This document shows positions 1 through 13,772 of a stretch of 64,000 bases of DNA, piece after piece. The notes under the pieces were generated by a model. It was given only the letters and a program-made list of their open reading frames with translations, ran no database searches and was not told the origin of the DNA. Origin of the DNA: Streptomyces spinoverrucosus (lineage in GTDB: Bacteria > Actinomycetota > Actinomycetes > Streptomycetales > Streptomycetaceae); the NCBI RefSeq assembly GCF_015712165.1, contig NZ_JADPZX010000003.1:186001-250000 (forward strand). The letters run 5' to 3'. Position 1 is the first letter of the stretch, and the number at the start of each line of letters is the position of its first letter. Made by a program: the position numbers and the translations under genes.

Positions 1-1365
1 CCCGGTGGCGAGCCAGCCACCCCACAGCGCGGCCCGCGTCGCTCCCTCGTCGTTGATGTAGCCCTGGAACACGGCGGGCCCGCGCACCAGGATCTCCCCG
101 TCCTCCGCGAGACGGATCTCCATGCCCGGCAAGGCCTGCCCGACCGTCCCGGACTTCTCCCGGCCCAGCGGCTGCATGGTCAGGCCACCGCTGGTCTCCG
201 TGAGGCCGTAGCCGTCGTGCACATAGATGCCGATGCCCTCGTAGAAGAGGGACAGCTCGCGGTGGAGCGATGAGCCGCCCGAGGTGCCCCGGCAGACCCG
301 ACCGCCCAGTGCGGCCCGCAGCCGGCGGTACACCGTCCGCTCGTACAGCGCGTGTTGCAGCCGCAGCTCGAACCCGGGCCCGGACCCCCGGCCGAGCCGC
401 TGCCGCTCGGTGGCCGCGGCGAAGGCCCGTGCCGTCTCGGCGGCCCGCTCGAACAGGGCGCCGCGGCCCGCCTGCTGGGCCGCCCGCAGGAAGTTCTTGT
501 AGATCTTCTCGAAGACCGACGGCACGGCGTAGAAGTACGTTGGGCGGAAGGAGCGCAGCGCCGATGCCAGCGCCTCCTGGCCGGGGTCCGGCTCGTGGGC
601 CATCAGCAGCCCGCCGCGGATGCACAGGCCCTGGATCATCAGGCCGTACACATGGGAGAAGGGCAGGAAGACGAGGACCCGGGCCTGCTCGCCGGGCGGT
701 GCGGCCGTGTGGCCCCAGCCCGCCAGCAGGGTGTCGCACGGGCTCGCCAGGCCCCGGTGGCTCAGCGCGCAGCCCAGGGGGCGGCCGGACGTGCCCGAGG
801 TGTAGGCGATGACGGCGGTGGAGTCGGGCAGCACGATGCGGCGCAGCGAGTCGACCGTGAGCGCCGGGAGGACGTCGCCGCGTACCGCCAGCTCGCGCAG
901 CGCGCCCGCGTCCAGCTGCCAGACATGGCGCAGCGCGGGCAGCCGCGCGCACACGGGGCCGACGGTCATCACACCCTGCTCGTCCTCGACGACCACCGCG
1001 ACACAGGCGGCGTCCCGGAGGATCCATTCGACCTGGTCGCGTGAGGACGTCGGATAGATCGGCACGACCTCCGCGCCCACCGCCCACAGCGCGTGGCTGA
1101 GGACGGTCCACTCGTAGCGGGTACGGGCCATGATCGCCACGCGGTGGCCCGGCGAGATGCCGGAGGCGACCAGCCCCTTGGCCACGTCGACCACCTCGTC
1201 GCGCAGCTCGATCGCCGTGACCTCCTCCCATTCGGTCGAGGAGGGGTCGGGGCGGCGCGCGACCAACGGCAGGGTCGGGTTGTCCGCCGCCGTCTCGAAG
1301 AGGCTGTCGGCGAGCCCGCCGGTCAGGGGCGAGACGGCGGGGGGAGCGAGGGCGAAGTCGCGCAT
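1..1365 (-). CDS. Long-chain acyl-CoA ligase (AMP-forming), partial
   Basis: The gene runs off the left edge, leaving 455 codons from the start. The ATG at 1365 follows a GGAG ribosome site (CAGGAGCAGCGC). It belongs to the adenylate-forming ANL superfamily. The P-loop-like motif YTSGTSGRP, the segment FLPFSHVYGL and the core motif GYGLTETSGG are visible, followed by the GxxLPGMEIRL region typical of FadD15-like ligases. It would activate fatty acids to acyl-CoA via acyl-AMP in the cytoplasm. Full-length relatives are about 600 residues, so the C-terminal hinge and catalytic lysine lie outside the window. Substrate chain length cannot be told from sequence. No partner gene is visible upstream. 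Confidence 0.93.
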   Translation of the reverse strand, partial: MRDFALAPPAVSPLTGGLADSLFETAADNPTLPLVARRPDPSSTEWEEVTAIELRDEVVDVAKGLVASGISPGHRVAIMARTRYEWTVLSHALWAVGAEVVPIYPTSSRDQVEWILRDAACVAVVVEDEQGVMTVGPVCARLPALRHVWQLDAGALRELAVRGDVLPALTVDSLRRIVLPDSTAVIAYTSGTSGRPLGCALSHRGLASPCDTLLAGWGHTAAPPGEQARVLVFLPFSHVYGLMIQGLCIRGGLLMAHEPDPGQEALASALRSFRPTYFYAVPSVFEKIYKNFLRAAQQAGRGALFERAAETARAFAAATERQRLGRGSGPGFELRLQHALYERTVYRRLRAALGGRVCRGTSGGSSLHRELSLFYEGIGIYVHDGYGLTETSGGLTMQPLGREKSGTVGQALPGMEIRLAEDGEILVRGPAVFQGYINDEGATRAALWGGWLATG

Positions 1366-1518
1366 GCGCTGCTCCTGACGTGTACGGGCTGTGACCTCGC
1401 CGACGAGGACTGTTATCGACGGTGGTCGAATCTAGCCCAGGTCAGACCGTTTCGTGCCGGGAACGGAGAACTGGCCTCCGTCTTGATGATCTCGGCGCGT
1501 TCGGGGGACTCGGACGGC

Positions 1519-1752
1519 ATGAGTCACACCAACCCCGATCCCGAACCCGACCGCTCGACAGGGCTGGAACCGGGCGGCGCAGTACCCCCCGGAGAGACCC
1601 CGCCCGCGGAGAGCAGCATGCCGGGAGCCCTGCCCCGGGAGACGCACAACCCGCCCAAGGGCTGGGCGAAGGCACCGCTGACACTGATCATCGTCCTCGC
1701 CGTGCTGGTCGCGGCCTTCTTCCTGGCGTACGGCCTGATGTTGATGGTCTAG
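1519..1752 (+). CDS. Small membrane protein, DUF6480-like
   Basis: A 77-residue protein with a hydrophilic, Pro-rich N-terminus (GLEPGGAVPPGETPP, then a conserved ETHNPPKGWAKAPL) and one C-terminal membrane helix of about 22 residues ending at the C-terminus. This matches the small DUF6480 proteins found widely in Streptomyces. The function is unknown. The ATG at 1519 was chosen because upstream sequence in the same frame overlaps the divergent ligase gene and does not look coding. It is divergent from the ligase and convergent with the downstream YbdK-type gene. Confidence 0.8.
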   Translation: MSHTNPDPEPDRSTGLEPGGAVPPGETPPAESSMPGALPRETHNPPKGWAKAPLTLIIVLAVLVAAFFLAYGLMLMV

Positions 1753-1766
1753 CGGCACACGAACCC

Positions 1767-1794
1767 GTGACGCCACCTCAGCACCTGGCGTCAC
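1767..1794. terminator. Hairpin between convergent genes
   Basis: A perfect 9-bp inverted repeat, GTGACGCCA / TGGCGTCAC, with a 10-nt loop lies between the stops of two convergent genes. It has no T-tract on either side, as is common for Streptomyces terminators. A 14-bp direct repeat (GGCGTCACCCCCGG at 1787 and 1806) overlaps its right arm and the 3' end of the next gene. Confidence 0.5.
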
Positions 1795-1809
1795 CCCCGG
1801 CGCGCGGCG

Positions 1810-2898
1810 TCACCCCCGGGTGTGCCGCGCGCACTGCAGGACGACGTCCCGCAGGCTCCCCGTCCGCTCCAGCAGCTCCCGCTGCACCCGCGCCCCGTTC
1901 CCGCGCCGCAGCAGTTCGGCGCAGGAGTCCCGCGCCCGGTCCAGGTCCCCACTGTCCTTGAGCGCGCCGCCGACGTGTTCCAGCAGAGCACGTACGACCG
2001 TCTCGGCGGGCGCCGGCCGCATCACCGCCGGGTGCAGCAGCTCCCCAGTGAGCCCCGAGCGGGCCGCCCGCCAGGCAGCGAGACGCAGCACGCTCACACT
2101 GTGCCCGGCCGGCTCCCGGCCCGCCTGCCAGTCGCGCGCGGCCGTCTCGACGAGCCCGCGGACGAGGGAGGCGATGAGGACGGCGGTGTCCGCGTGCAGA
2201 CAGACGTCGGCGACCCGGACCTCGACCGTGGGGTAGTTCCGGGACAGCCGGGCGTCGAAGTAGACCATGGCCTCGTCGAGGAGGGCCCCGGTGGCCATCA
2301 TGTCCGCGACCCGTCGGCGATAGCGCTCGGCCGAGCCGAACAGCTCGGTCGGTCCGGCCGACGGCCAGCGCTGCCACACCCGGCTGCGGTAACTGCTGTA
2401 ACTGGTGTCCTTGCCCTGCCAGAAGGGCGAGTTGGCGCTCAGCGCCGACAGCACCGCGAGCCACGGCCGCACCCGGTCGACGACCGCGACGCCCTCCTCG
2501 TCGGATGCGACGGCAACATGGACATGGCAGCCGAGGACGAGCTGCTCCTGCGTGGCGATCCCGTACTCCTCCGCCATCCACTGGTAGCGGTAGTGCGCGC
2601 CGACCGCCGGCTTCACCGGCAGCGGTGACGTGGCCAGTGCCGCCACCGAGCACCCGATCTCCCCGGCGGTGCGGGCCGCCTCCCGGCGGCAGCGGACGAT
2701 CTCCGCGCCCAGTTCCGCCATGTCCGTCTGCGGATGCGTGTTGAACTCCAGCATCTGCTCGTGGAGTTCCTTCTCGAAGACAAAACCGTCGGCCTTGTCG
2801 TGCGCGGCACGCGCCAGCACGGCGGCCGACCGCGCCCGCGGGTCCCCGCTCTCCGGGTCCACCAGGAGGAGTTCCTCCTCCACTCCGACGGTGCGCAC
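1810..2898 (-). CDS. Carboxylate-amine ligase, YbdK/GCS2 family
   Basis: 362 residues, the usual length for YbdK-type glutamate-cysteine ligase 2 proteins. The N-terminal signature VGVEEELLLVDPE is characteristic of the GCS2 fold and is followed by QLVLGCHVHVAV and the conserved arginine-rich C-terminal segment. These ATP-grasp-like enzymes form gamma-glutamyl amide bonds and YbdK itself has weak glutamate-cysteine ligase activity. Actinobacteria use mycothiol, so the real substrate is uncertain. The GTG at 2898 is used because the core motif begins immediately after it. The gene lies downstream of glgB on the same strand with a gap of about 105 bp, but nothing links it functionally to the glucan genes. 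Confidence 0.88.
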   Translation of the reverse strand: MRTVGVEEELLLVDPESGDPRARSAAVLARAAHDKADGFVFEKELHEQMLEFNTHPQTDMAELGAEIVRCRREAARTAGEIGCSVAALATSPLPVKPAVGAHYRYQWMAEEYGIATQEQLVLGCHVHVAVASDEEGVAVVDRVRPWLAVLSALSANSPFWQGKDTSYSSYRSRVWQRWPSAGPTELFGSAERYRRRVADMMATGALLDEAMVYFDARLSRNYPTVEVRVADVCLHADTAVLIASLVRGLVETAARDWQAGREPAGHSVSVLRLAAWRAARSGLTGELLHPAVMRPAPAETVVRALLEHVGGALKDSGDLDRARDSCAELLRRGNGARVQRELLERTGSLRDVVLQCARHTRG

Positions 2899-3003
2899 GT
2901 CACGCGGCCTTTCTTCGACCCTCTACGACGGCGGGGCCCGCCGTACGTCTCCGAATGCCCCCGGAACGCCACTCGGACACCTGAAGGCCGCGGGCGGCCG
3001 CCG

Positions 3004-5241
3004 TCAGACCGGGCGCAGCCAGACCGTGGCCAGGGGCGGCAGGGTCAGCCGGATACTGGCGGGACGGCCGTGCGACTCCTGCGCCTCGGCCTTGACGGGG
3101 TCGGGATGGGTGATGTCGCTGCCGCCGTACCGCGCCGCGTCGGTGTTGAGGACCTCCTGCCAGGCCGGGACGTCGCCGGGGACGCCGAGCCGGTAGTCGT
3201 GCCGGACGGCCGGGGAGAAGTGGGAGATCGCCAGCAGGGGGGTGCCCTGCTCGTCGTACCGCAGGAAGGCGAAGACGTTGTCGTCGGCCGCGTCGCACTC
3301 CACCCACTGGAAGCCGCCGGGGTCGGTGTCGCGCTGCCAGAGCGCCGGCGTGCCCAGGTAGTGGGTGTTGAGGTCGCGGACCAGGTCCTGCACCCCGCGG
3401 TGATCGCCCGCCGCGCAGTAGCCGGGGTCGAGCAGCCACCACTCGGGACCGTGCTCCACGGACCACTCGCCGCCCTGGGCGAACTCCTGGCCCATGAACA
3501 GCAGCTGCTTGCCCGGGTGGGCCCACATGAAGCCGAGATACGCGCGGTGGTTGGCGCGGCGCTGCCACCAGTCGCCGGGCATCTTCGTGACCAGCGCCTG
3601 CTTGCCGTGGACGACCTCGTCGTGCGAGATGGGCAGCACGTAGTTCTCGCTGTACGCGTAGATCATCGAGAAGGTCATCTCGTGGTGGTGGTACTTGCGG
3701 TGGATCGGCTCCTTGCTCATGTACTCGAGCGAGTCGTGCATCCAGCCCATGTTCCACTTCAGCCCGAACCCGAGGCCGCCGCTGTCGGTCGGCCGGGTCA
3801 CCCCGCCCCAGGCCGTGGACTCCTCGGCGATCGTCACCACGCCGGGCGCCCGCCGGTACACCGTCGCGTTCATCTCCTGCAGGAACGCCATCGCGTCCAG
3901 GTCCTCCCGCCCGCCGAAGGCGTTCGGCGTCCACTGGCCGGAGTCCCGGGAGTAGTCGAGGTAGAGCATCGAGGCGACGGCGTCCACGCGCAGGCCGTCG
4001 ATGTGGAACTCCTCGCACCAGTACACCGCGTTGGCGACCAGGAAGTTGCGTACCTCGGTCCGCCCGAAGTCGAACTCGTACGTGCCCCAGTCCGGATGCT
4101 CCGCCCGCTGCGCGTTCCCGGGCTCGTACAGCGGGTCCCCGTCGAACCGGGCCAGCGCCCAGTCGTCCTTCGGGAAGTGCGCCGGCACCCAGTCCATGAT
4201 CACGCCGAGGCCGGCCCGGTGGCAGGCGTCGACGAAGTACCGGAAGTCGTCCGGGGTGCCGAGGCGGGCCGTGGGCGCGTAGAAGCCGGTGACCTGGTAG
4301 CCCCAGGAGCCGCCGAAGGGGTGCTCGGCGACCGGCATCAGCTCGATGTGCGTGAAGCCGAGGTCCTTCACATACGCGGGGAGCTGCTCGGCGAGCTGTC
4401 GATACGTCAGCCCCGGTCGCCAGGAGGGGAGGTGGACCTCGTACACCGAGAACGGCGCCTGGTGCACCGGTGTGTCCCCGCGGTGCGCCATCCACTCCTG
4501 GTCGCCCCACTCGTAGTGCGAGGCGGTCACGATCGACGCCGTGTCCGGCGGCACCTCCGTGCGGCGCGCCATCGGGTCGGCCTTCAGGAACCGGTGGCCG
4601 TACTGGGAGGTGATCTCGAACTTGTACCGGGTGCCCTCGCCGATCCCCGGCAGGAACAGTTCCCACACGCCGGAGGCGCCCATCGACCGCATCGGGAACG
4701 CCGTGCCGTCCCAGTGGCAGAAGTCCGCGGCGACCCGCACCCCGCGCGCGTTCGGCGCCCACACCGTGAACCGGGTGCCGGCCACGCCCTGGTGGGTCAT
4801 CGGCTCGGCGCCCAGTGCCCGCCACAGCTGCTCGTGCCGGCCCTCCCTGATCAGATGCAGGTCGAGCTCACCGAGGGCGGGCAGGAAGCGGTACGGGTCA
4901 TGGACCTCGTACTCGTCCTCCCCGTACGTCACGAGCAGCGTGTACTCGGGGACCGTTCTCGTCGGCAGTACGGTCGAGAACAGGCCGTCGCCCTCCGAGG
5001 TGAGCGCCACGCGCTCCCCGCCGACCAGCACGCCGACCGCGTCGGCGAACGGCCGCAGCGCCCGCACCGCGATCCCGCCGGGGACGGGATGCGCGCCGAG
5101 CAGCGCGTGCGGGTCGTGATGGGCGCCCGCCAACAGGCGCTCCCGGTCGGCCGGGTCCAGTTCGGGCGCGCTGTCGCCGGGCGTTCGAGCCGACGGGAGC
5201 GGGCCGGAGGCTTTCCGGGATGAGATGTCGCGCAGCGCCAC
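3004..5241 (-). CDS. glgB: 1,4-alpha-glucan branching enzyme
   Basis: 745 residues. Order: N-terminal CBM48-like modules ([19 protein letters not shown] and a second beta domain), then a GH13 barrel containing [20 protein letters not shown], the nucleophile region [17 protein letters not shown], the acid/base segment TIAEESTAW and the third carboxylate region [11 protein letters not shown]. It cuts alpha-1,4 chains and re-attaches them as alpha-1,6 branches, completing the GlgE pathway. It is the last gene of glgE-treS-mak-glgB and lies 6 bp after mak. The GTG at 5241 follows AGGAG at about 11-nt spacing. The length and motifs look intact. Confidence 0.97.
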   Translation of the reverse strand: MALRDISSRKASGPLPSARTPGDSAPELDPADRERLLAGAHHDPHALLGAHPVPGGIAVRALRPFADAVGVLVGGERVALTSEGDGLFSTVLPTRTVPEYTLLVTYGEDEYEVHDPYRFLPALGELDLHLIREGRHEQLWRALGAEPMTHQGVAGTRFTVWAPNARGVRVAADFCHWDGTAFPMRSMGASGVWELFLPGIGEGTRYKFEITSQYGHRFLKADPMARRTEVPPDTASIVTASHYEWGDQEWMAHRGDTPVHQAPFSVYEVHLPSWRPGLTYRQLAEQLPAYVKDLGFTHIELMPVAEHPFGGSWGYQVTGFYAPTARLGTPDDFRYFVDACHRAGLGVIMDWVPAHFPKDDWALARFDGDPLYEPGNAQRAEHPDWGTYEFDFGRTEVRNFLVANAVYWCEEFHIDGLRVDAVASMLYLDYSRDSGQWTPNAFGGREDLDAMAFLQEMNATVYRRAPGVVTIAEESTAWGGVTRPTDSGGLGFGLKWNMGWMHDSLEYMSKEPIHRKYHHHEMTFSMIYAYSENYVLPISHDEVVHGKQALVTKMPGDWWQRRANHRAYLGFMWAHPGKQLLFMGQEFAQGGEWSVEHGPEWWLLDPGYCAAGDHRGVQDLVRDLNTHYLGTPALWQRDTDPGGFQWVECDAADDNVFAFLRYDEQGTPLLAISHFSPAVRHDYRLGVPGDVPAWQEVLNTDAARYGGSDITHPDPVKAEAQESHGRPASIRLTLPPLATVWLRPV

Positions 5242-5247
5242 GGCTTT

Positions 5248-6630
5248 TCAGTCTCCTCTCACGGCGAGTCGTTCGATCGCCGCCATGGGTACGGGGAGCC
5301 AGTCCGGGCGGTGCCTGGCCTCGTACAGCACCTCGTACACCGCCCGATCCGTCTCATAAGCACGCAGCAGGCCGTGCTTCTTACGGGGATCCCAGCCCGC
5401 GCGGGCCGCATAGCCCGCGCAGTAGGCCTCCCGGCAGCGGCGCGCCCACTGCGGACGCCAGGGCCGGCGCTGCCGGGCCGCGTAGTCGAAGGAGCGCAGC
5501 ATGCCCGCGATGTCCCGGACGGGGGACTGGGCGCTGCGCCGTTCGGCGAGCGGACGGGACGGCTCGCCCTCGAAGTCGATCACGAACCACTCCCGGCCCG
5601 CCCAGAGCACCTGCCCCAGATGCAGATCGCCGTGGATGCGCTGGGCCGGCGGCCCGGCGTCGCACGTCAGCAGCGCGCTGAACGCCGACCGCAGCCCTGG
5701 CACGAACGGCCGGAGGGCGGGAACGCTGTGCGCGGCGGCATCCAGGCGCTCCGTCATCGCCGCCGCCATACGCCCGTTCTCGCACCGCCCGCCGGCGGCG
5801 AACGCCGCGGCCAGCGCCAGGTGCACATCGGCCGTGGCCCACCCCAGCGCATGCGCCTCGGCCGTGAAGTCGTTGCCGGTGGCCAGCGCGTGCAGGGCCA
5901 GGGTCCAGCCGTCGGAGGCGTCGCGCAGGAAGGGCTGGAGCACACCGAGCGTGGCCTCCTGCGGCTGGGTCGTGCAGAACCAGGCCACCGGTGCGGGCAC
6001 CCGGCCGCAGCCCTGTCCGGCCAGCGCGTCCGGAACCTCCAGGTCGGGGTTGACGCCGGGCTGGATGCGCCGGAAGACCTTCAGGATGAACTCGTCGCCG
6101 TACACCAGCGAGGAGTTCGACTGCTCGGCGTCCAGCACCCGCGGCACCAGTCCGGCGGGGACCGGCTTGCCCGGGTCGGCCTCGAAGCGCAGCGGACCGG
6201 CGGTGCCCGGGCGCCGCAGACGTTCCAGCAGCAGTTGCGCCGAACGGAGGTCCTGGAGGGCGTCGTACACCGTCAGCCCCGCCAGCGGGCCGTCCTGAGC
6301 CTGGCCGATCAGGGCCCGGCCCAGGCGCGGCGACGGGTGTTCCCGGACGCCGAGGAACAGTTGGTAGCAGTCCCCCGGCGGGGGAGTGCCCCAGGGCGAG
6401 GGCACCCCGGCGAGACCGCTGTGGCCGCCCGCGTGACCGGCGTGCACCAGCAGATGCAGACAGCCCGGGAACAGCTCCGTCAGCGACAGCAGGCGCAGGT
6501 CCGTGACGGGCCGGTCCTTGCCGGCGAACCAGCGCTGCCGGGGCAGCCACTCGCGCAGCAGCCCGTCGAGCGAGGCCATGGACGCGGTGAGCCCACTCTC
6601 GCTCGGCAGGAGGGATGCGGTCTTCGTCAT
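5248..6630 (-). CDS. mak: Maltokinase (Mak/Pep2)
   Basis: 460 residues. It phosphorylates maltose with ATP to give alpha-maltose-1-phosphate, the GlgE donor. The kinase-like C-lobe shows the catalytic loop HGDLHLGQVLWAG and the metal-binding segment FVIDFEGEPSRPL, as in aminoglycoside-phosphotransferase-like maltokinases. The N-terminal cap contains LPRQRWFAGKDRPVTDL, a signature of the family. The start ATG has a very good site (GAAAGGAGGCGTCACC). It sits 28 bp after treS and 6 bp before glgB, so all four genes probably share a transcript. Confidence 0.95.
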   Translation of the reverse strand: MTKTASLLPSESGLTASMASLDGLLREWLPRQRWFAGKDRPVTDLRLLSLTELFPGCLHLLVHAGHAGGHSGLAGVPSPWGTPPPGDCYQLFLGVREHPSPRLGRALIGQAQDGPLAGLTVYDALQDLRSAQLLLERLRRPGTAGPLRFEADPGKPVPAGLVPRVLDAEQSNSSLVYGDEFILKVFRRIQPGVNPDLEVPDALAGQGCGRVPAPVAWFCTTQPQEATLGVLQPFLRDASDGWTLALHALATGNDFTAEAHALGWATADVHLALAAAFAAGGRCENGRMAAAMTERLDAAAHSVPALRPFVPGLRSAFSALLTCDAGPPAQRIHGDLHLGQVLWAGREWFVIDFEGEPSRPLAERRSAQSPVRDIAGMLRSFDYAARQRRPWRPQWARRCREAYCAGYAARAGWDPRKKHGLLRAYETDRAVYEVLYEARHRPDWLPVPMAAIERLAVRGD

Positions 6631-6658
6631 GGTGACGCCTCCTTTCGTCGGCGCACGC

Positions 6659-8373
<1,715 letters not shown>

Positions 8374-8377
<4 letters not shown>

Positions 8378-10359
8378 GACGCTGCTGACCCTCCGTTCTG
8401 CGGCGAGACGGGCGACCCCTGGACGTGGAGCACGTGGGCGGGGGCCCGGCCGGGCTCCAGGCGCACGTAGTTGGTGCTGCCCCACTGATAGGTCTCACCC
8501 GTCAGTTCGTCGTGCACGGACACGGAGGAGTGCCAGTCCAGGCCGAGTTGCGGCATGTCCAACGAGACCGTGGCCTCCTGGGTGTGGTGGGGGTCGAGGT
8601 TCACAACGACCAGGACGGTGTCGGAGCCGGTGCGTTTGCTGTACGCGATGAGCGCGTCGTTGTCCGTGTGGTGGAAGCGCAGGTTGCGGAGTCGGCGCAG
8701 GGCGGGGTGGTCGCGCCGGATCGTGTTCAGCCGAGTGATGAGGGGGGCGATGCTGTTCGGGTTGTCCCAGTCGCGGGCCTTGAGCTGGTACTTCTCCGAG
8801 TCGAGGTACTCCTCGCTGCCCTCGCGCAGCGGGGTGTTCTCGCACAGCTCGTAGCCGCTGTAGACGCCCCAGGTGGGGGAGAGGGTCGCGGCGAGGACCG
8901 CGCGGGCCTCGAAGGCGGGACGGCCGCCGCGCTGGAGGTAGGCGTGCAGGATGTCGGGCGTGTTGACGAAGAAGTTCGGCCGCATGTAGCTCGCGGCCTC
9001 ACCCGACAGCTCGGTCAGATACTCCGTCAGCTCCTGCTTGGTGTTGCGCCAGGTGAAGTACGTGTACGACTGCTGGAACCCGATCTGGGCGAGGGTGTGC
9101 ATCATCGCGGGACGGGTGAAAGCCTCCGCCAGGAAGATCACGTCCGGGTCGGTGCGGTTGATGTCGGCGATGACCCGCTCCCAGAACATCACCGGCTTGG
9201 TGTGCGGGTTGTCCACGCGGAAGATGCGCACGCCGTGGGCCATCCAGTGCCGCAGCACCCGCAGGGTCTCGGCGACCAGGCCGTCCATGTCCCGGTCGAA
9301 GGCGATGGGGTAGATGTCCTGGTACTTCTTCGGCGGGTTCTCGGCGTGGGCGATCGTGCCGTCGGGGCGGTGGTGGAACCACTGGGGATGCTTGTCCACC
9401 CAGGGGTGGTCCGGGGAGCACTGCAGGGCGAAGTCGAGGGCGACCTCCAGGCCGTGAGCTGCGGCCTGGGTAACGAACCAGTCGAAGTCCTCCAGGGTGC
9501 CCAGGCCGGGGTGGACGGCGTCGTGGCCGCCCTCGGGGGAGCCGATGGCCCAGGGCACGCCGACGTCGTCGGAGCCGGCGGACAGGGTGTTGTTGCGGCC
9601 CTTGCGGAAGGTGGTGCCGATCGGGTGAATCGGCGGCAGGTAGACCACGTCGAAGCCCATCGCGGCGATGTCCGCAAGCCGGCGGGCGGCCGTGCGGAAC
9701 GTGCCGTGGGGGCGCTCGGCCGTGCCCTCGGAACGCGGGAAGAACTCGTACCAGGATCCGAACAGTGCCCGCTCCCGCTCCACCAGCAGCGGCAACGGCT
9801 CGGACGCGGTCACCAACTCCCGCAGCGGATACCGGGCGAGAACCGCGTCCACCTCCGGCGTCAACGCCGCCGCGAGGCGGGTGGCGACCGGCAGTGAGTC
9901 GTCCCGGAGGCTCCGCGCTGCCGCCAACACGACCTCGCGGGCGGCCCGTTCGGGTACGTCGTCGGCGGCCCGCTCGTACAGCCCTCCGCCCTCTTCGAGG
10001 ACCAGGCCGGTGTCGATGCCCGCCGGCACCTTGATCCCGGCGATGTGCCGCCAGGTCGTGATCGGGTCGCTCCACGCCTCGACGGAGTACGTCCACAGGC
10101 CTTCGGCGTCCGGTGTGACCTCGGCGCCCCATCGGTCGGTGCCGGAGGCGAGTTCGCGCATCGGTGTCCAGGGGCCGGGACGGCCCTGGGGATCCCTGAG
10201 TACGACATTGGCGGCGACCGCGTCGTGGCCCTCGCGGAACACAGTGGCCGTGACCTGGAACGTCTCTCCAGGGACGGCCTTCGCCGGGCGCCTGCCGCAC
10301 TCCACCGCCGGACGGACGTCCCGGACCGGGATGCGGCCGATGGCCTCAGTCGTACTCAT
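8374..10359 (-). CDS. glgE: Alpha-1,4-glucan:maltose-1-phosphate maltosyltransferase
   Basis: 661 residues. It transfers maltose from maltose-1-phosphate onto the non-reducing end of alpha-1,4 glucans. The N-terminal beta domain ([17 protein letters not shown]) precedes the GH13_3 barrel. The barrel shows [18 protein letters not shown], the nucleophile region [11 protein letters not shown] and the acid/base region [11 protein letters not shown]. The ATG at 10359 follows GGAGGTGAGACC. It is first in the glgE-treS-mak-glgB operon. Streptomyces coelicolor carries two such clusters. The presence of glgX immediately divergent here resembles a complete glycogen locus, but I cannot assign it to one paralogue without a comparison. 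Confidence 0.97.
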
Positions 10360-10383
10360 GGGTCTCACCTCCGTCGTACTCAA

Positions 10384-10405
10384 AGCCGGGCCCCTCGGCC
10401 CGGCT
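10384..10405. terminator. Strong GC hairpin in the glgE leader
   Basis: Perfect 9-bp stem AGCCGGGCC / GGCCCGGCT with a CCTC loop, 25-46 bp before the glgE start and downstream of the small DUF5133-like gene on the same strand. It could terminate that gene or attenuate transcription into glgE. There is no T-tract, so the role is inferred. Confidence 0.5.
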
Positions 10406-10414
10406 CGGGATCCT

Positions 10415-10472
10415 GCACCTGAAGGGGGCTGGCGCACCTGAAGGGGGCTAGCGCCGCCTGAAGGGTGCTAGC
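10415..10472. repeat. Three tandem 19-20 bp repeats before glgE
   Basis: Three consecutive copies of a unit reading CACCTGAAGGGGGCTAGC with small variations occupy 10415-10433, 10434-10452 and 10453-10472. They lie between the end of the DUF5133-like gene, whose stop falls in the third copy, and the glgE leader hairpin. Their position suggests a regulatory cluster or a local duplication. Confidence 0.8.
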
Positions 10473-10764
10473 GCCCCGCCCGGGAGCGCCGGCTCTTCGG
10501 CGGTCCGCGCCGGGGGACGCGGCCCGGACGCGGACGGCAGGTCTCGTCCCGCAGGTAGGTGGCCAGCGTGGTGCGCAGATAGCGCTCGGCCGCCTCGGCG
10601 GCCTCGCGCGCGCAACGCTTCCCCATCAGCACGCAGAGGGTGTAGCCCGAGTCCTCGAAGCCGGTCCGCACCGCGCTGTCGGCGGGGGCCGCGAGCATCG
10701 CGCGCTCCCAGGCCCGGTACCGCCGCAGCTGCCGGGTGACTTCGGCTCTGGCGGGTAGCAGCAT
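10468..10764 (-). CDS. Small conserved protein, DUF5133-like
   Basis: 98 residues and probably cytoplasmic. The segments MLLPARAEVTRQLRRYR and SGYTLCVLMGKRCAREAAEAAERYL resemble the DUF5133 family of Streptomyces, which are short, often stress- or development-associated proteins of unknown function. The ATG at 10764 is used with GGAAGG about 11 nt upstream; an in-frame GTG at 10776 overlaps that site and is less likely. The C-terminal tail is very basic. It lies on the same strand as glgE, just upstream, separated by repeats and a hairpin. Confidence 0.7.
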   Translation of the reverse strand: MLLPARAEVTRQLRRYRAWERAMLAAPADSAVRTGFEDSGYTLCVLMGKRCAREAAEAAERYLRTTLATYLRDETCRPRPGRVPRRGPPKSRRSRAGR

Positions 10765-10912
10765 GGCGCCGTTCACCTTCCGGGCGCTCGATGGGCACGT
10801 TCCCGACGGTCGGGCCGGCGGCCGTGCCCGCGAGGGGGCGCGGATCCGTTACGGCGATCGAGGCCTTCACTCATGGTGCACGCACTGCGACTCAGCGTCT
10901 TGTTAGAGCTTC

Positions 10913-10942
10913 AACCACCTCGGTGGTTCGCTCGTGTTGCAC
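10913..10942. promoter_or_regulatory. Paired inverted repeats in the divergent glg control region
   Basis: AACCACC TC GGTGGTT (10913-10928) is followed at once by TCGTG TTG CACGA (10930-10942). Both are perfect short palindromes in the roughly 300-bp region between the minus-strand DUF5133/glgE side and the plus-strand regulator/glgX side. They are candidate operators; the binding protein is unknown. The rest of this gap shows no gene. Confidence 0.45.
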
Positions 10943-11063
10943 GAATGGGCTAGCACCCGCACTGTTGATGTGACTCAGAAGCGATTGTCACTCACGCTTC
11001 GTGTTCGGGGGTCGGCCCACTAGGGCGAGGGAGCGAGAGCCTCGCCGGTGAGGAGCCACGACG

Positions 11064-11572
11064 ATGAAGACCGCAGTGCCCTGCTACTACCACCTCGATG
11101 TGGAAGTGAGCCCGGAACGCGTCGGACAGGTCAGCCGTATCCTCGCGGCCCACCTGAAGTACTGGGACCTCGAACCGCTCGTCAAGCCGGTCTGCCGCAG
11201 CGCCGAGCTGCTGCTGAAGGCCATCGACGAGCACGCGACGGACAAGAACACGTCGATCGAGATGTGGTGGAACGGCCAGCACCTGATCACCGCCGTCGGT
11301 GACAACGACCAGGACCTCCGCCCCGACCAGGACCTGCGAGCGTGCCTGGAGCACATCGCCGCGGTGAGCGACGGCTGGGGCTGCTGCGCCACCGACACCG
11401 GCAGCAAGGTCATCTGGTTCTCGCAGCGGGCCCGCGCCGGCCAGCGCGTCCCGCTGGTGCCGAAGGCCCCCGCGCCCAGCCTGCGCGAGGGACTGCAGGT
11501 ACCCCGCGAGCTCCCGGTCGCAGCCCTGGCCGCCCCCGCGAAGCCGACCGACGGCGCCCTGGAGGACGCGCG

Positions 11573-11576
<4 letters not shown>
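11064..11576 (+). CDS. GHKL-like ATP-binding regulatory protein
   Basis: 170 residues. The middle of the protein ([26 protein letters not shown] then LITAVGDND) resembles the N-box and G1 region of RsbW/SpoIIAB-like HATPase domains, although the canonical asparagine-rich ELLxNA box is degenerate. A Pro/Ala-rich tail follows. It may act as a serine kinase/anti-sigma-like switch or have lost ATPase activity. The ATG has a GAGGAG site. Its TGA overlaps the GTG start of glgX (GTGA), implying coupled expression and a role in glucan metabolism control. The function is inferred from context only. Confidence 0.6.
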
Positions 11577-13734
<2,158 letters not shown>

Positions 13735-13772
13735 GAACGGAACGCGAGTGGCGGCTCCGACGCGGGACGCCC

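Noticed and set aside
2734..5223. 829-codon plus-strand open frame opposite glgB
   Set aside because: It is a GC-bias shadow of the intact glgB gene and has no recognisable motif.
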